This document shows, one piece after another, positions 17,470-25,881 of a DNA stretch of 57,992 nt. Within the stretch, counting starts at the first letter, position 1. Each line of letters opens with the position of its first letter. Source of the stretch: Actinomycetes bacterium (GTDB taxonomy: Bacteria; Actinomycetota; Acidimicrobiia; Acidimicrobiales; Ilumatobacteraceae); the NCBI GenBank assembly GCA_025360105.1, contig JANYCT010000058.1, positions 1-57,992 of the forward strand, given 5' to 3'. The notes beneath the pieces were generated by a model that saw only the letters and a program-made list of their open reading frames with translations, made no database searches and was not told where the DNA came from. The translations under genes and the position numbers were made by a program.

Positions 17470-19241
17470 CAGTTGCGTCCGAGGTATGCCTCGAGTCGGG
17501 TCGTGTCGGCAGAGGTCCATCCGGTGGGCGCCAGCACCGCTGCCCACCCGGCGACGAACGCGTTGCGGTAGTCGTGTCCGAAACCCGGTTTGGCGCCAAA
17601 GCCCGCAGACAGATCCGCAACGCCCTGTGCCCACGTGACGAACGGGAACCATGTGGCGCGGTCGGGTACGTCGTATCCGGTGGGGCTCTCGATCCATTCA
17701 GGCCTGGACCACAGCGTGTCCATGCTCCAGAACGTGACCGGGTCTGAGGGGTGCTGGATGTAGAGGATGCGTGGTTCGACCCAGGTGGGATCGGGCTCGA
17801 GGACTTCCGATGGCTTGTTCGCGAAGCGCACCGACGTGCCGTCGTCGTACACGGGCCGCCACGCGGGCGAACCGGGCGAGCGGGCGGCAGTGACCTGGCC
17901 CCAGATGGCGTTGTCGTTGGTGGGCCCGGTGAGCAGTGCGCCGTCAGTGAGCGCCACGAAATTGTCGACCGACGTGCGTGCGTCGTGGCCTGTGAAGGCG
18001 GCCTCACCACCGAACGAGCCGAGGCTCTGACCAAACATGAGCAGTTTGGGCCGTGATGCTGCAGGGATCTGCAACCAACGCGCGTGCACGGCAGCGAACA
18101 AGGCTGCGCCGGCGTCCTTGGCGGCTTGGCCATCCACCAGTGTGGAGATCCAACTCGGCAGGAACGAATACTGCTGACCAACCATCGCAGTATCGCCTGC
18201 GTAGAGCTGCTCGATCGCGGTGGCCGCATCAGGATCCACCCACCCGGTGCCGGTGACCGTGGCGACCACCAGAACCTTTTGGTCCCACGCGTGCGTGCGG
18301 TCGAGTTCGCGCACTGCGAGAGCGGCCCGTTCCTGAGCTGTGTTGCCCGAGCGCAAACCGACATAGACGCGCACCGGCTCAGCGGTGACCTTGCCGACAC
18401 CGTGGAAGCCTTCGAGTTGGGCCTTGGTGGTGGCGCGGGCAACGAAGTTGCGGCCCTCGCGGCCGAGTTCGGCCCACGGAATGAGCGAACCGGGGCCACC
18501 GGTTACCGCAGAACTCGTTGGTTGCACGGTGCCTTCGTCGGTGTCGTCTTCGAGCACACCGAAGGCTGAGTTGGCCCAGCTGTGCAGTCGCGGTGCGACA
18601 ACACGCGTGGCCAGAACGTTGCCCAACAGCACGACGACGACGGTGGTGAGCAGTACTGCGGCCGGTCCTGGCACCAGACGCATCAACAATCGGTCGATGG
18701 CCGTGAAGCCTCGCCACACCAGCCGACCGATCAGGCCGAGGATCGCCACGAGGATGGCTGTCACGATCAACACAGGAACCATCTCGAAGCGGGAGATGTG
18801 CGCCAGCGTGAGTAGGTCGCGCTGTTCATTTTGCCAGCGCGGCCACACGATGATGCCAAGTACGACCACCACAATGCCAAGCACCAAGCTCGCTCGCCAC
18901 GCGATCTGACGAGTCGATGCACTTGGTGCGCGCCCGAGGCGGGCGAGCAGCCGGTGCCCCCAATACCCCAGCAACGTGCCAACCATGTACCCGAAGCCGA
19001 TGCAGACGGCACTGATCATGCCCTGTGCAATCGCCGTGCGCGAAAGCAGCGTTGGTGACAACGACTCCCACCAGAACAACAGCGCGAACAGCAACCCGCC
19101 CATATTCGGACGCAGGAGAAGCGCTTGACCAAAGGTGCGCCGATCACGTCCAGTCGAAACCGGGTCCGTCGAAACCGGGTCCGTCGAGTTGACGGCAGCG
19201 CCGACTGGGTCAGCTATCGCATCAGTACTCGAGTTCGACAT
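17469..19241 (-). CDS. Membrane alpha/beta-hydrolase family protein (Abhydrolase_9)
   Basis: A 590-residue protein. The N-terminal third (about 35-215) has four to five hydrophobic helices; the soluble C-terminal part from about 250 has an alpha/beta hydrolase core with the nucleophile elbow LMFGQSLGSFGG (Ser about 423) and a late acidic segment YIQHPSDPVTFW. This is the layout of the actinobacterial Abhydrolase_9 family, whose function is not established. Its ATG at 19241 is preceded by GAGGA 10-14 bases upstream. Thr-Asp-Pro-Val-Ser is repeated near the N-terminus. It is translationally coupled to the CPBP protease gene. Confidence 0.82.
   Translation of the reverse strand: MSNSSTDAIADPVGAAVNSTDPVSTDPVSTGRDRRTFGQALLLRPNMGGLLFALLFWWESLSPTLLSRTAIAQGMISAVCIGFGYMVGTLLGYWGHRLLARLGRAPSASTRQIAWRASLVLGIVVVVLGIIVWPRWQNEQRDLLTLAHISRFEMVPVLIVTAILVAILGLIGRLVWRGFTAIDRLLMRLVPGPAAVLLTTVVVVLLGNVLATRVVAPRLHSWANSAFGVLEDDTDEGTVQPTSSAVTGGPGSLIPWAELGREGRNFVARATTKAQLEGFHGVGKVTAEPVRVYVGLRSGNTAQERAALAVRELDRTHAWDQKVLVVATVTGTGWVDPDAATAIEQLYAGDTAMVGQQYSFLPSWISTLVDGQAAKDAGAALFAAVHARWLQIPAASRPKLLMFGQSLGSFGGEAAFTGHDARTSVDNFVALTDGALLTGPTNDNAIWGQVTAARSPGSPAWRPVYDDGTSVRFANKPSEVLEPDPTWVEPRILYIQHPSDPVTFWSMDTLWSRPEWIESPTGYDVPDRATWFPFVTWAQGVADLSAGFGAKPGFGHDYRNAFVAGWAAVLAPTGWTSADTTRLEAYLGRN
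19153..19187. repeat. 15-bp tandem repeat within the hydrolase N-terminus
   Basis: Two identical copies of GTCGAAACCGGGTCC (19153-19167, 19168-19182) plus five bases, encoding Asp-Pro-Val-Ser-Thr repeats on the minus strand. Confidence 0.7.
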
Positions 19242-19330
19242 GGCTCACATCCTCACACGATCGGATGAAGCCAAAGGCCATACTCGTCTGGTTCATGGCG
19301 ACGCTGAAAGGATCGCAGCGTCGTGATGGG

Positions 19331-19810
19331 CTACTTGGAGACAGTTGCCGTGCGGCGACGGGTTGCGGCCACGGTCACGAGACCAACGCCGAGTAACAGC
19401 GCGAGTCCACCGATGCGTAAGCCGGTGGAGGAATCAGTACCAGTGACTGGCAAGTTGACAGCGGGAAGCGCCACACTCAGGCTTGCCTGCGCAGTGAGCG
19501 GACACGTTTTGAAGTCAGTGGATGCAACCACGGTGAACGTGCCAGGAGTAGTAGGAGCCGTTGTGACGATCGACGCCTTACCATCGGCTCCAGCGATCGC
19601 TGTGCCGACGATGGTTCCGTTGATCGAGAAGGTGACGTTGGCACCCGCGCAGAAGCCAGCCGCAGACAGCGTCAGCGGGCCACCGGGGGGCGGATTGCCG
19701 TCGCTGGTCGAAACGGTGGCACTTCCGGGAGGATAATCAGCATGCACCGCATTTGGGACAAAGGTCATCATGGCCAAGATGCCAACAAGAATGCCAAGAA
19801 CTCGCTTCAT
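19331..19810 (-). CDS. Secreted LPXTG-anchored small surface protein
   Basis: A 159-residue exported protein. Residues 1-24 form a signal peptide (Lys-Arg, a hydrophobic core, then NAVHA). The middle is one Ig-like beta-rich domain (about 30-115) with two cysteines (54 and 103). The C-terminus is a complete sortase sorting signal: LPVTG at 120-124, a hydrophobic helix (132-148) and an Arg-Arg-Arg tail. ATG 19810 follows GGAGGA, so the start is firm. It should be linked to peptidoglycan by a sortase, which is not in the window. It lies downstream of the tyrosine kinase gene but has its own promoter. Confidence 0.85.
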   Translation of the reverse strand: MKRVLGILVGILAMMTFVPNAVHADYPPGSATVSTSDGNPPPGGPLTLSAAGFCAGANVTFSINGTIVGTAIAGADGKASIVTTAPTTPGTFTVVASTDFKTCPLTAQASLSVALPAVNLPVTGTDSSTGLRIGGLALLLGVGLVTVAATRRRTATVSK

Positions 19811-19839
19811 CGTTCCTCCAACGGAATAAGACTGCTCAC

Positions 19840-19867
19840 ACCATAGCATTTCAGGGCCATGCCGCAA
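19840..19867 (-). promoter_or_regulatory. Promoter of the LPXTG protein gene
   Basis: On the minus strand TTGCGG (19867-19862) is followed by a 16-bp spacer and TATGGT (19845-19840). The -10 box is preceded by TG one base upstream, an extended -10. Transcription would start about 23 bases ahead of the ATG at 19810. Confidence 0.5.
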
Positions 19868-19930
19868 GGTCTTGCGTGAGAATGTTGGTCACTGTTTAGC
19901 CCGCGATCTGGCCGATTGGGGCCGTTACTG

Positions 19931-19950
19931 GGTCACAAGGGTGAGTGACC
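19931..19950. terminator. Hairpin after the tyrosine kinase gene
   Basis: GGTCAC (19931-19936) and GTGACC (19945-19950) form a 6-bp stem with an 8-base loop, 30 bases past the kinase stop. No T-run follows, so it is a weak candidate. Confidence 0.3.
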
Positions 19951-19979
19951 TCGAAGCCAGCTCGAAACTCGGCACCAGT

Positions 19980-21641
19980 TCAGCGTGGCGTCGCACGTTC
20001 GGGCGTGGCCTCACCGCTGGCCTCACCGCCGGACTCGCCACCGGCCTCGTCACCCGACTGGCCGTACGTGCTGTAGCCGCCGTAGCCGCCGTAGCCGCCG
20101 TAGCCACCGTCGTTCGATCTGCCCCAGCGACGCTTGCTGGCCTGTCTGTTCAGCACGGTACCCAAGACCGGGGCTTGCACCCGCTGCAGCTGGGTCAAGG
20201 CATGACCAATGTGCTTGGTTGATGTGCGCCCCGCGTGTGCGACGAGCAACACGCCTTCGACCAGTGTGGCCAAGGTGACACTGTCGCTCACGGGAAGGAT
20301 CGGCGCAGAGTCGACGATGACGAACTCGTAGTCGGCGGCCAGCGCGTTGAGCAACGTTTTCATTTGTCGGCTGCCAAGCAACTCGCTGGGGTTCGGTGGA
20401 AGAGGCCCGGCGCACAACACGTCGAGGTTCGGGATCACCGAGTAGGTCAACAGTGCGTAGGGTTCGCCGAGCAGGGCCGTGCTCAGGCCGGCACCTTCAC
20501 CGAGCGCAAACATGCTGTGCAGGCGTGGCTTACGCATGTCGGCATCGACCAAGATCACTCGGTGCCCCGCTTGAGCGAACACGACGGCGAGGTTCGCGGC
20601 CGTAGTTGTCTTGCCTTCGCCCGCCAGTGGACTGGTGATTTGAATGACGTGCGTTTCGGTCTCGAGCCCGAGGAACTGCAGACCTGTGCGCAGCCCTCGG
20701 TAGGTCTCAACGGCATAGTCACCGGGGCGCGTGATCGCAACCGGCAAATTGTTGGGCGGCACATCGAGGGGCACGGCGGCAAGCACCGGCAGGCCGCCCG
20801 TAGCGGCCTCCAAGTCCTCGGTGGTGTGGATTGAATCGTCGAGGTAGTCGAGTAAGAACGCAAGGCCGATGCCGAGCAGAAGACCGACAACCAATGCGAG
20901 TGCGCCTGTACGGACCGGAGTTGGCTCGATCGGGGAAAGCGGCTTGTCGGCGGGGTGCACAATTTGTGCCCCGCCGGTGATGAGGGCGGTATCTACCTGA
21001 AGCTGATCGAGCCGTTGCTTGAACAATGCCTGTTGATCGACGAGGATGCGGCGCGGCGCTGCCGTGGATGCAATGACGGCGTCACGCTGTGCCGGCGGCG
21101 CATCGTTGACCTGTTTGTCGATCGCGTCGATCTGATCCTGTAGTTCGGTGACCTTCTTTTGCAGTTCGGCACCGGCTGACACGAGTCCGCTGACCGACTG
21201 TTCGCGCTTGATCTCGATGTAGGCCTCGATGTAGGCATCGGCGCTGACCCGCGCCACCGTGGGATCGCCGCTTCGTACCCGCACGGACACGACGTCGGTG
21301 CCACTCTCTACCGAGCCACGCACACCCGGCGGGGGAGACGACAGCTTCAGATTCGCCTTCACGCGCTGCGCAACGGGTTGACTCTCGAGCACCCGGATCT
21401 CGTTCTGCACGGCACGGACTGGGTCGCCTGAGCCCGTGCCAGTACTACTGAAGACGGTGTCGGTGTTGCGCGTCTTCACGAGCATCTGGGCAGTGGACTC
21501 GTAGACGGCGCTCTGGCGCGCCGACAAGCCAACAGCGGCTCCGACGACGACGATAATCGCGGAAGCAACCACCCATTTCCGACGGGCGATGACTCGCGCA
21601 TAGTCCCGGAGGTTGAGTTCTCGCTCCGCTTGCTCGCTCAT
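19980..21641 (-). CDS. Wzc/CapAB-like polysaccharide co-polymerase with tyrosine autokinase domain
   Basis: About 553 residues. The N-terminal half is a Wzz-type chain-length domain between two membrane helices (about 22-42 and 245-268). The C-terminal half is a BY-kinase: Walker A SPLAGEGKTTTAAN, Walker A' VILVDADMRKP and Walker B FVIVDSAP. The tail is Tyr-rich (four Gly-Gly-Tyr units, then Thr-Tyr), the cluster these kinases autophosphorylate, followed by a Gly/Glu/Ala repeat. It should control length or export of a surface polysaccharide. Starts at 21671 (GTG), 21665 and 21641 are all possible with no clear ribosome site. The neighbouring DUF4012 and tyrosine phosphatase genes fit the same system. 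Confidence 0.88.
   Translation of the reverse strand: MSEQAERELNLRDYARVIARRKWVVASAIIVVVGAAVGLSARQSAVYESTAQMLVKTRNTDTVFSSTGTGSGDPVRAVQNEIRVLESQPVAQRVKANLKLSSPPPGVRGSVESGTDVVSVRVRSGDPTVARVSADAYIEAYIEIKREQSVSGLVSAGAELQKKVTELQDQIDAIDKQVNDAPPAQRDAVIASTAAPRRILVDQQALFKQRLDQLQVDTALITGGAQIVHPADKPLSPIEPTPVRTGALALVVGLLLGIGLAFLLDYLDDSIHTTEDLEAATGGLPVLAAVPLDVPPNNLPVAITRPGDYAVETYRGLRTGLQFLGLETETHVIQITSPLAGEGKTTTAANLAVVFAQAGHRVILVDADMRKPRLHSMFALGEGAGLSTALLGEPYALLTYSVIPNLDVLCAGPLPPNPSELLGSRQMKTLLNALAADYEFVIVDSAPILPVSDSVTLATLVEGVLLVAHAGRTSTKHIGHALTQLQRVQAPVLGTVLNRQASKRRWGRSNDGGYGGYGGYGGYSTYGQSGDEAGGESGGEASGEATPERATPR
20008..20109. repeat. Two tandem arrays in the kinase C-terminus (12 bp x4 and 9 bp x4)
   Basis: 20008-20055 holds four degenerate 12-bp units (GCCTCACCGCTG and variants) coding a Gly-Glu-Ala-Ser-type repeat. 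20074-20109 holds four 9-bp units (TAGCCGCCG) coding Gly-Gly-Tyr. Both are read in frame on the minus strand. Confidence 0.8.
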
Positions 21642-21693
21642 GAAGATCGGCAGAGTATCACGCATTTTCACGCGATCTTCGGCGGAGCGAACT

Positions 21694-21718
21694 GCGAGCT
21701 GAAGACATCTCAGCTCGC
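21694..21718. promoter_or_regulatory. Perfect 9-bp inverted repeat in the kinase/DUF4012 divergent region
   Basis: GCGAGCTGA (21694-21702) and TCAGCTCGC (21710-21718) form an exact inverted repeat with a 7-base spacer. It lies between the divergent starts of the tyrosine kinase and DUF4012 genes, so it is placed to bind a shared regulator; an mRNA hairpin is the alternative. Confidence 0.5.
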
Positions 21719-21756
21719 CCTATCGCTCGGTTGAAGTGGCGATACGCTCATCGCCC

Positions 21757-23979
21757 ATGGCTGTCGCGAGACGCAATCCCCTCGACGGTCGACAACCGAT
21801 GTTTGCGTGGGCCATCGCTGTTGCTTCTGGCGTTCTGGCCGCAATGGCGGGCGTTTCCCCAACGGGGTCGACGGTGATCGACGTCGTCCTCGTTGCCGGC
21901 GCTGCTGGTGTGGTGACGTGGAGCTCAGCGACCGCGCCATGGTGGGCGGTGGCAGGCGCGTGTTCAGTCGCTGCGTTGGCTGCCGCAGGGCCGATCGCTC
22001 TCGGTATTGCGCTCCTCGGATGGGCGGGCATTTTCTTCGTCGGAATCAGGCGTCGCAACCTGCCGTGGGTGCGTTGTCTGTCGGCGCTGACGGCTGTGCA
22101 GGTGCTCGCCCGCCAGAACGTTGGCGGTTTCCTGGGATTGTCCACCCTGATCGCGCTCGGAGCGCTCGGACCGCTCTTCGTGCTGGCCGTGCTCCGCCGC
22201 CACCGATCGGTACGCAATCGAGTGCGAACTGTGCTCGGCGTGGTGGTCGTTTTCGTAGGGCTCGCCTGTGCTGGTTTGGCCGTGGCCGCGTTGTCCGCAC
22301 GTGCGCCACTGCGCGAGGGCAACAATCAGGCGCGCGTGGGCCTGAGCGCGTTGAACCGCGGCGATATGGCCGCGGCAGCAACGGCATTCGGCGCAGCCGC
22401 AGATGCTTTCCGCCGCGCCGACGACGACCTGTCGGCGCTGTGGGGTCAACCGAGCCGGCTGGTGCCGGTGCTGGCGCAGCATCGTGCCAGCGGAGTCACC
22501 GTGGCGTCATCGGCGGCGCGAGCGATGACCCAGGCCACCCAAGCCCTTGATCAGATCGATCCCTCGACACTGCGGGTCACGAAGGGGCGCATCGATCTCG
22601 ATGCCGTTCGGGCGCTCGTCGCACCCTTCATCACTCTGCAGACGGCGATCGGCGACTTGGACCGTGCGCTCGCCGACGCCAAGTCCCAGTGGCTCGTGGC
22701 ACCGCTGCAGAACAAGCTGAACACGCTCTCCCACGATCTCAAGAAGAACAAGGTGCGAGCTGACAATGCGGTGCTCGCGGTGCAGTTGGCTCCGGCGATG
22801 CTCGGGGGTGAAGGACCTCGGCACTATTTCGTTGCATTCACCACCCCGGCGGAAGCTCGCGGTCTCGGCGGGTTCATGGGCAACTTTGCCGAGATCACCA
22901 TCGACAACGGCACGCTCGAGATGACGCGTTTTGGTCGCCACACCGACTTGAGCGCGGGTGGACCCGATCCGCTGAATCGCCGCTTGAGCGGCCCCGCCGA
23001 GTTCATCAAACGGTGGGGCCGGTTTGGTTTCTACGATCCTGCCGATGGCACCACCGACGCCGTTCCGTGGAGCAATATCACCATGCCGCCTGACTTCGCG
23101 ATGGTGGGTGACGTGATCTCGCAGTTGTACCCACAAAGCGGCGGGCGCACCCTCGACGGTGCGTTCTCGATGGATCCCGAGGCGATTGCGGCACTGGTCT
23201 CGTTCACCGGGCCGATCAAGGTCGATGGCGTCGCCAAACCGCTCACTGCTGCCAACACAGCGAATTTCATCATCCGCGATCAGTATCTCGTCACCCAGAC
23301 TGCGGCGCGTGTCGATTTGCTCGACGAGGTCGCCCACACTGTCGTCGACAAGTTGCTGTCCGGAAGTCTTCCGCCACCTGCAGATCTGGCTAAAACGCTC
23401 GGTCCGCTCACGCAGCAGAATCGGCTGATGGGTTGGAGCGCCCACCCCGACGAGGAAAAGCTGTTCACCAAGATCGGCATGTCCGGCGCGTTCCCCACAC
23501 TCGACGGTGGTAATGGTGTCGCCGTCGTGATCGACAACGCGGCGGGCAACAAGGTCGACGCCTATCTCGATATGTCGACCACCTATCGGGCCGCACCGGT
23601 CGACGCGTCCGGACAAACCGCCGGCACGGTGACGGTCACCCTGAAGAACAACGCACCCCCGTCGGGTCTCCCCCTTGAGGTGATCGGCAGCGCACCATCG
23701 CTTTCACTGCCAAAGGGTTCGAACCGCATGTTCTTGTCGATCTACACAGGGCTCCCGATGGTGGGGGTTTCCCTCGACGGAGTGCCCTCCACAATGGAAA
23801 CCGATACATCGCTCGGCTGGAACGTGGCGGCAACGTTTCTGAACATTGGTCCGGGCGAGACCAGAGTATTGACCATGCAGGTGCGCGGAACGCTGAAGGA
23901 TCCGAGCCACCCCTTCGTGACGCGAACTCAACCGATGGTGAAGCCATCTCCCGTGGTTGTCTCCGGGGTCGCAAGGTAG
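21757..23979 (+). CDS. DUF4012 membrane protein
   Basis: About 740 residues. The first 180 residues have several hydrophobic helices (up to five or six); the rest is a large extracytoplasmic part with the DUF4012 core (YFVAFTTPAEARGLGGFMGNF near residue 360 of the mature frame). The family has no firm biochemical function but is often encoded beside polysaccharide and glycosyltransferase genes. It diverges from the Wzc-like kinase over a short promoter region. ATG 21757 is chosen; GTG 21736 is also in frame and neither has a strong ribosome site. The stop lies inside the first unit of a 12-bp tandem repeat. Confidence 0.82.
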   Translation: MAVARRNPLDGRQPMFAWAIAVASGVLAAMAGVSPTGSTVIDVVLVAGAAGVVTWSSATAPWWAVAGACSVAALAAAGPIALGIALLGWAGIFFVGIRRRNLPWVRCLSALTAVQVLARQNVGGFLGLSTLIALGALGPLFVLAVLRRHRSVRNRVRTVLGVVVVFVGLACAGLAVAALSARAPLREGNNQARVGLSALNRGDMAAAATAFGAAADAFRRADDDLSALWGQPSRLVPVLAQHRASGVTVASSAARAMTQATQALDQIDPSTLRVTKGRIDLDAVRALVAPFITLQTAIGDLDRALADAKSQWLVAPLQNKLNTLSHDLKKNKVRADNAVLAVQLAPAMLGGEGPRHYFVAFTTPAEARGLGGFMGNFAEITIDNGTLEMTRFGRHTDLSAGGPDPLNRRLSGPAEFIKRWGRFGFYDPADGTTDAVPWSNITMPPDFAMVGDVISQLYPQSGGRTLDGAFSMDPEAIAALVSFTGPIKVDGVAKPLTAANTANFIIRDQYLVTQTAARVDLLDEVAHTVVDKLLSGSLPPPADLAKTLGPLTQQNRLMGWSAHPDEEKLFTKIGMSGAFPTLDGGNGVAVVIDNAAGNKVDAYLDMSTTYRAAPVDASGQTAGTVTVTLKNNAPPSGLPLEVIGSAPSLSLPKGSNRMFLSIYTGLPMVGVSLDGVPSTMETDTSLGWNVAATFLNIGPGETRVLTMQVRGTLKDPSHPFVTRTQPMVKPSPVVVSGVAR

Positions 23980-24042
23980 CCGGCGAGGTAGCCGGAGAGG
24001 TAGCCGGAGAGGTAGCCGGCGATGTAGCCGGAGAGGTAGCCG
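23975..24042. repeat. 12-bp tandem repeat x5.7 between convergent genes
   Basis: Units of GGTAGCCGGAGA with few changes run from 23975 to 24042. The TAG stop of the DUF4012 gene is in the first unit, and the array ends 14 bases before the tyrosine phosphatase stop. The GCCGGC cores could also form hairpins and help stop transcription from both sides. Confidence 0.9.
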
Positions 24043-24056
24043 TAGTCGCGCCAGGC

Positions 24057-24656
24057 TCAGCGCATCCACAGCGCAAGCGATTGGGCGATGTTGCCCATCG
24101 TCAGGTCGAGTTCGTCTGCTGTTCGTTGATGCGCTGCCAACGACACCCCAAAGGGGTCGTCGACGTCGTCATTGGGATCCTCACCCATCAGATTCTTGAG
24201 GGCTCGGCCCTGCGAGAGCACCGCCAGCCATCCGGAAATCGTCGGCCCCGACTCCCTATCCACATCCACCCCCGCGTCCCCATCGATATCGATATCGTTC
24301 GTGATGCCCACCACGCGTCGGCTCAGTTCCTTCGCAGTGAACGTGCGTCGGATGATGCCAGAACCCATCACCGCCGCAGCACGGAGATGGGCGCGGGTCA
24401 TTGTCACGATCAAGTCGGCGCCATCAGCGGCCAGCAGCGCTGGGGTCAACGGGCGTGGGACATGCGCCGAAAGGTCGAACCCCCGTTGGGCCATGGCGGC
24501 GACGGCATCAGGATCGGAAGCGGCGATACCGGCGTGTGTGCCCGCGGAACGAACGTCGGCGTCGATGCCCAATGAGTTGCAGTGGTGTTGCAAAAACTCC
24601 GCAGCCATGGGTGATCTGCACACGTTGGCGGTGCAGACCGTGAGGAATCGCATCAT
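24057..24656 (-). CDS. Low-molecular-weight protein tyrosine phosphatase
   Basis: A 199-residue phosphatase with the signature Cys8-Thr-Ala-Asn-Val-Cys-Arg14-Ser near the N-terminus and an Asp-Pro pair (VDDPFG, about residue 167) as the general acid. These enzymes remove phosphate from the Tyr cluster of Wzc-like kinases, and the kinase lies 2.4 kb away across the DUF4012 gene. The insert around 110-140 (rich in Asp and Ile) makes it longer than the usual 150 residues. It follows the thiolase gene by 27 bp on the same strand and may be transcribed with it. Confidence 0.86.
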   Translation of the reverse strand: MMRFLTVCTANVCRSPMAAEFLQHHCNSLGIDADVRSAGTHAGIAASDPDAVAAMAQRGFDLSAHVPRPLTPALLAADGADLIVTMTRAHLRAAAVMGSGIIRRTFTAKELSRRVVGITNDIDIDGDAGVDVDRESGPTISGWLAVLSQGRALKNLMGEDPNDDVDDPFGVSLAAHQRTADELDLTMGNIAQSLALWMR

Positions 24657-24683
24657 TTCTCGCCCGGACCCACGCTGACGGCG

Positions 24684-25880
24684 TCACTCACGTTCGGTGC
24701 CGAGGATACTCACGAAACTCACCATCTCGCCGGGGTAGCCACCCAGGTTGTGGGTGAGCGCGAGGTGTCGTTTGCCATACGTGCTGATGCGCCGTTCGAT
24801 CGGGGCCTCGCCACGCAGTTGCAACCACGCTTCGTACATCATCCGCAGTCCACTGGCACCGGTGGGGTGGCCGAAGCTCTTCAACCCGCCGTCGGGATTC
24901 ACCGGCAGATCGCCATCGAGATCGAACGCTCCGGCGTTGATCTCGCTCCACGCGGTTCCCCGTGGGCAGAAGCCGAGGTCCTCCATAAGCACCAACTCAG
25001 TTGGCGTGAAGCAGTCGTGCACCTCGGCCATGGCCAACTCCGTACGCGGGTCGGTGATACCCGCCTGCGCATACGCGTCTTGGGCGCACAGCACGATCTC
25101 TGGGAAGGTGGTGTAGTCGTAGGCGCGGTCCATCAGCCCGCTGCCGTTGCCGGCGACCATACTCAGCGCCTTCACGTAGAGCGGCTTGTCGGTATAGCGA
25201 TGCGCATCCTCGGCGCGCACCACGATGGCGGCGGCTGCTCCGTCGGCAACACCGGCACAGTCGAACACCGACAGGTCGCCGGCGACGGCCGGCATTGCGC
25301 ACAACTGATTGACGCTCATCTCCTTGCGGAACTGCGCCAGTGGGTTCTTCGCGCCGTTTGCGTGGTTCTTCGATGCGATGCGCGCAAGCACGCGCTTGAG
25401 TTCGCCGCGATCTACGCAGTACTTCTGCGCGTAGGCCGGCACGACCATCGAGAACATCGCCGCTGCGGTGAGGGTGCGCGCCGTGCCGTCGTTGGGGACC
25501 GGGAAAGCGTTGAGGCCCTGCATACCGCTGTCTTTCACCTTCTCGGCGCCGATTGCCATCGCGCTGTCGTAGGCGCCGCTCGCCACGGCGTAGCACGCCT
25601 GACGCAGCGCCTCCGATCCGGTGGCGCAGTAGTTCTCCACGCGGGTCACGGGCTTGCCTTCGAGGCCGAGTGGACGCGCCAACGCGATGCCGCTCATCGC
25701 AGACTGCGCAGTGCCGAACCAATACGCGTCGATGTCCTGCTTGGTCACTCCGGCCGATTGGAAGGCCAGCGTGCTGGCGTCGATGAGCAGATCGTCGAGC
25801 CCCTTGTCCCAATGCTCAGTGAATCGCGTGCAACCCATGCCGATGATCGCGACGCGGTTCTTGATGCCGTGCGATGCCAT
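24684..25880 (-). CDS. Thiolase-family acetyl-CoA acetyltransferase (SCP-x type)
   Basis: A 398-residue thiolase. The nucleophile Cys is in VENYCATGSEA (about residue 86), an EVHDCFTPTE segment follows, then the catalytic His in GGLKSFGHPTGASG (about 342). The C-terminal HNLGGYPG replaces the classic CxG loop, as in SCP-x and archaeal thiolases. The gene starts 1 bp after the HMG-CoA-synthase-like/DUF35 gene. In archaea thiolase, HMG-CoA synthase and DUF35 form one complex, and in actinobacteria thiolase-like and DUF35 proteins pair in steroid side-chain breakdown. The catalytic residues here look complete. Confidence 0.88.
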   Translation of the reverse strand: MASHGIKNRVAIIGMGCTRFTEHWDKGLDDLLIDASTLAFQSAGVTKQDIDAYWFGTAQSAMSGIALARPLGLEGKPVTRVENYCATGSEALRQACYAVASGAYDSAMAIGAEKVKDSGMQGLNAFPVPNDGTARTLTAAAMFSMVVPAYAQKYCVDRGELKRVLARIASKNHANGAKNPLAQFRKEMSVNQLCAMPAVAGDLSVFDCAGVADGAAAAIVVRAEDAHRYTDKPLYVKALSMVAGNGSGLMDRAYDYTTFPEIVLCAQDAYAQAGITDPRTELAMAEVHDCFTPTELVLMEDLGFCPRGTAWSEINAGAFDLDGDLPVNPDGGLKSFGHPTGASGLRMMYEAWLQLRGEAPIERRISTYGKRHLALTHNLGGYPGEMVSFVSILGTERE

Positions 25881-25881
25881 G

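Noticed and set aside
22507-23616. 369-codon frame antisense to DUF4012
   Set aside because: Same reason; no domain, no ribosome site, and the plus-strand protein is recognisable.
24057-24656. Tyrosine phosphatase as arsenate reductase
   Set aside because: The fold is shared, but no ars genes are near and the Wzc-like kinase gives a better partner.
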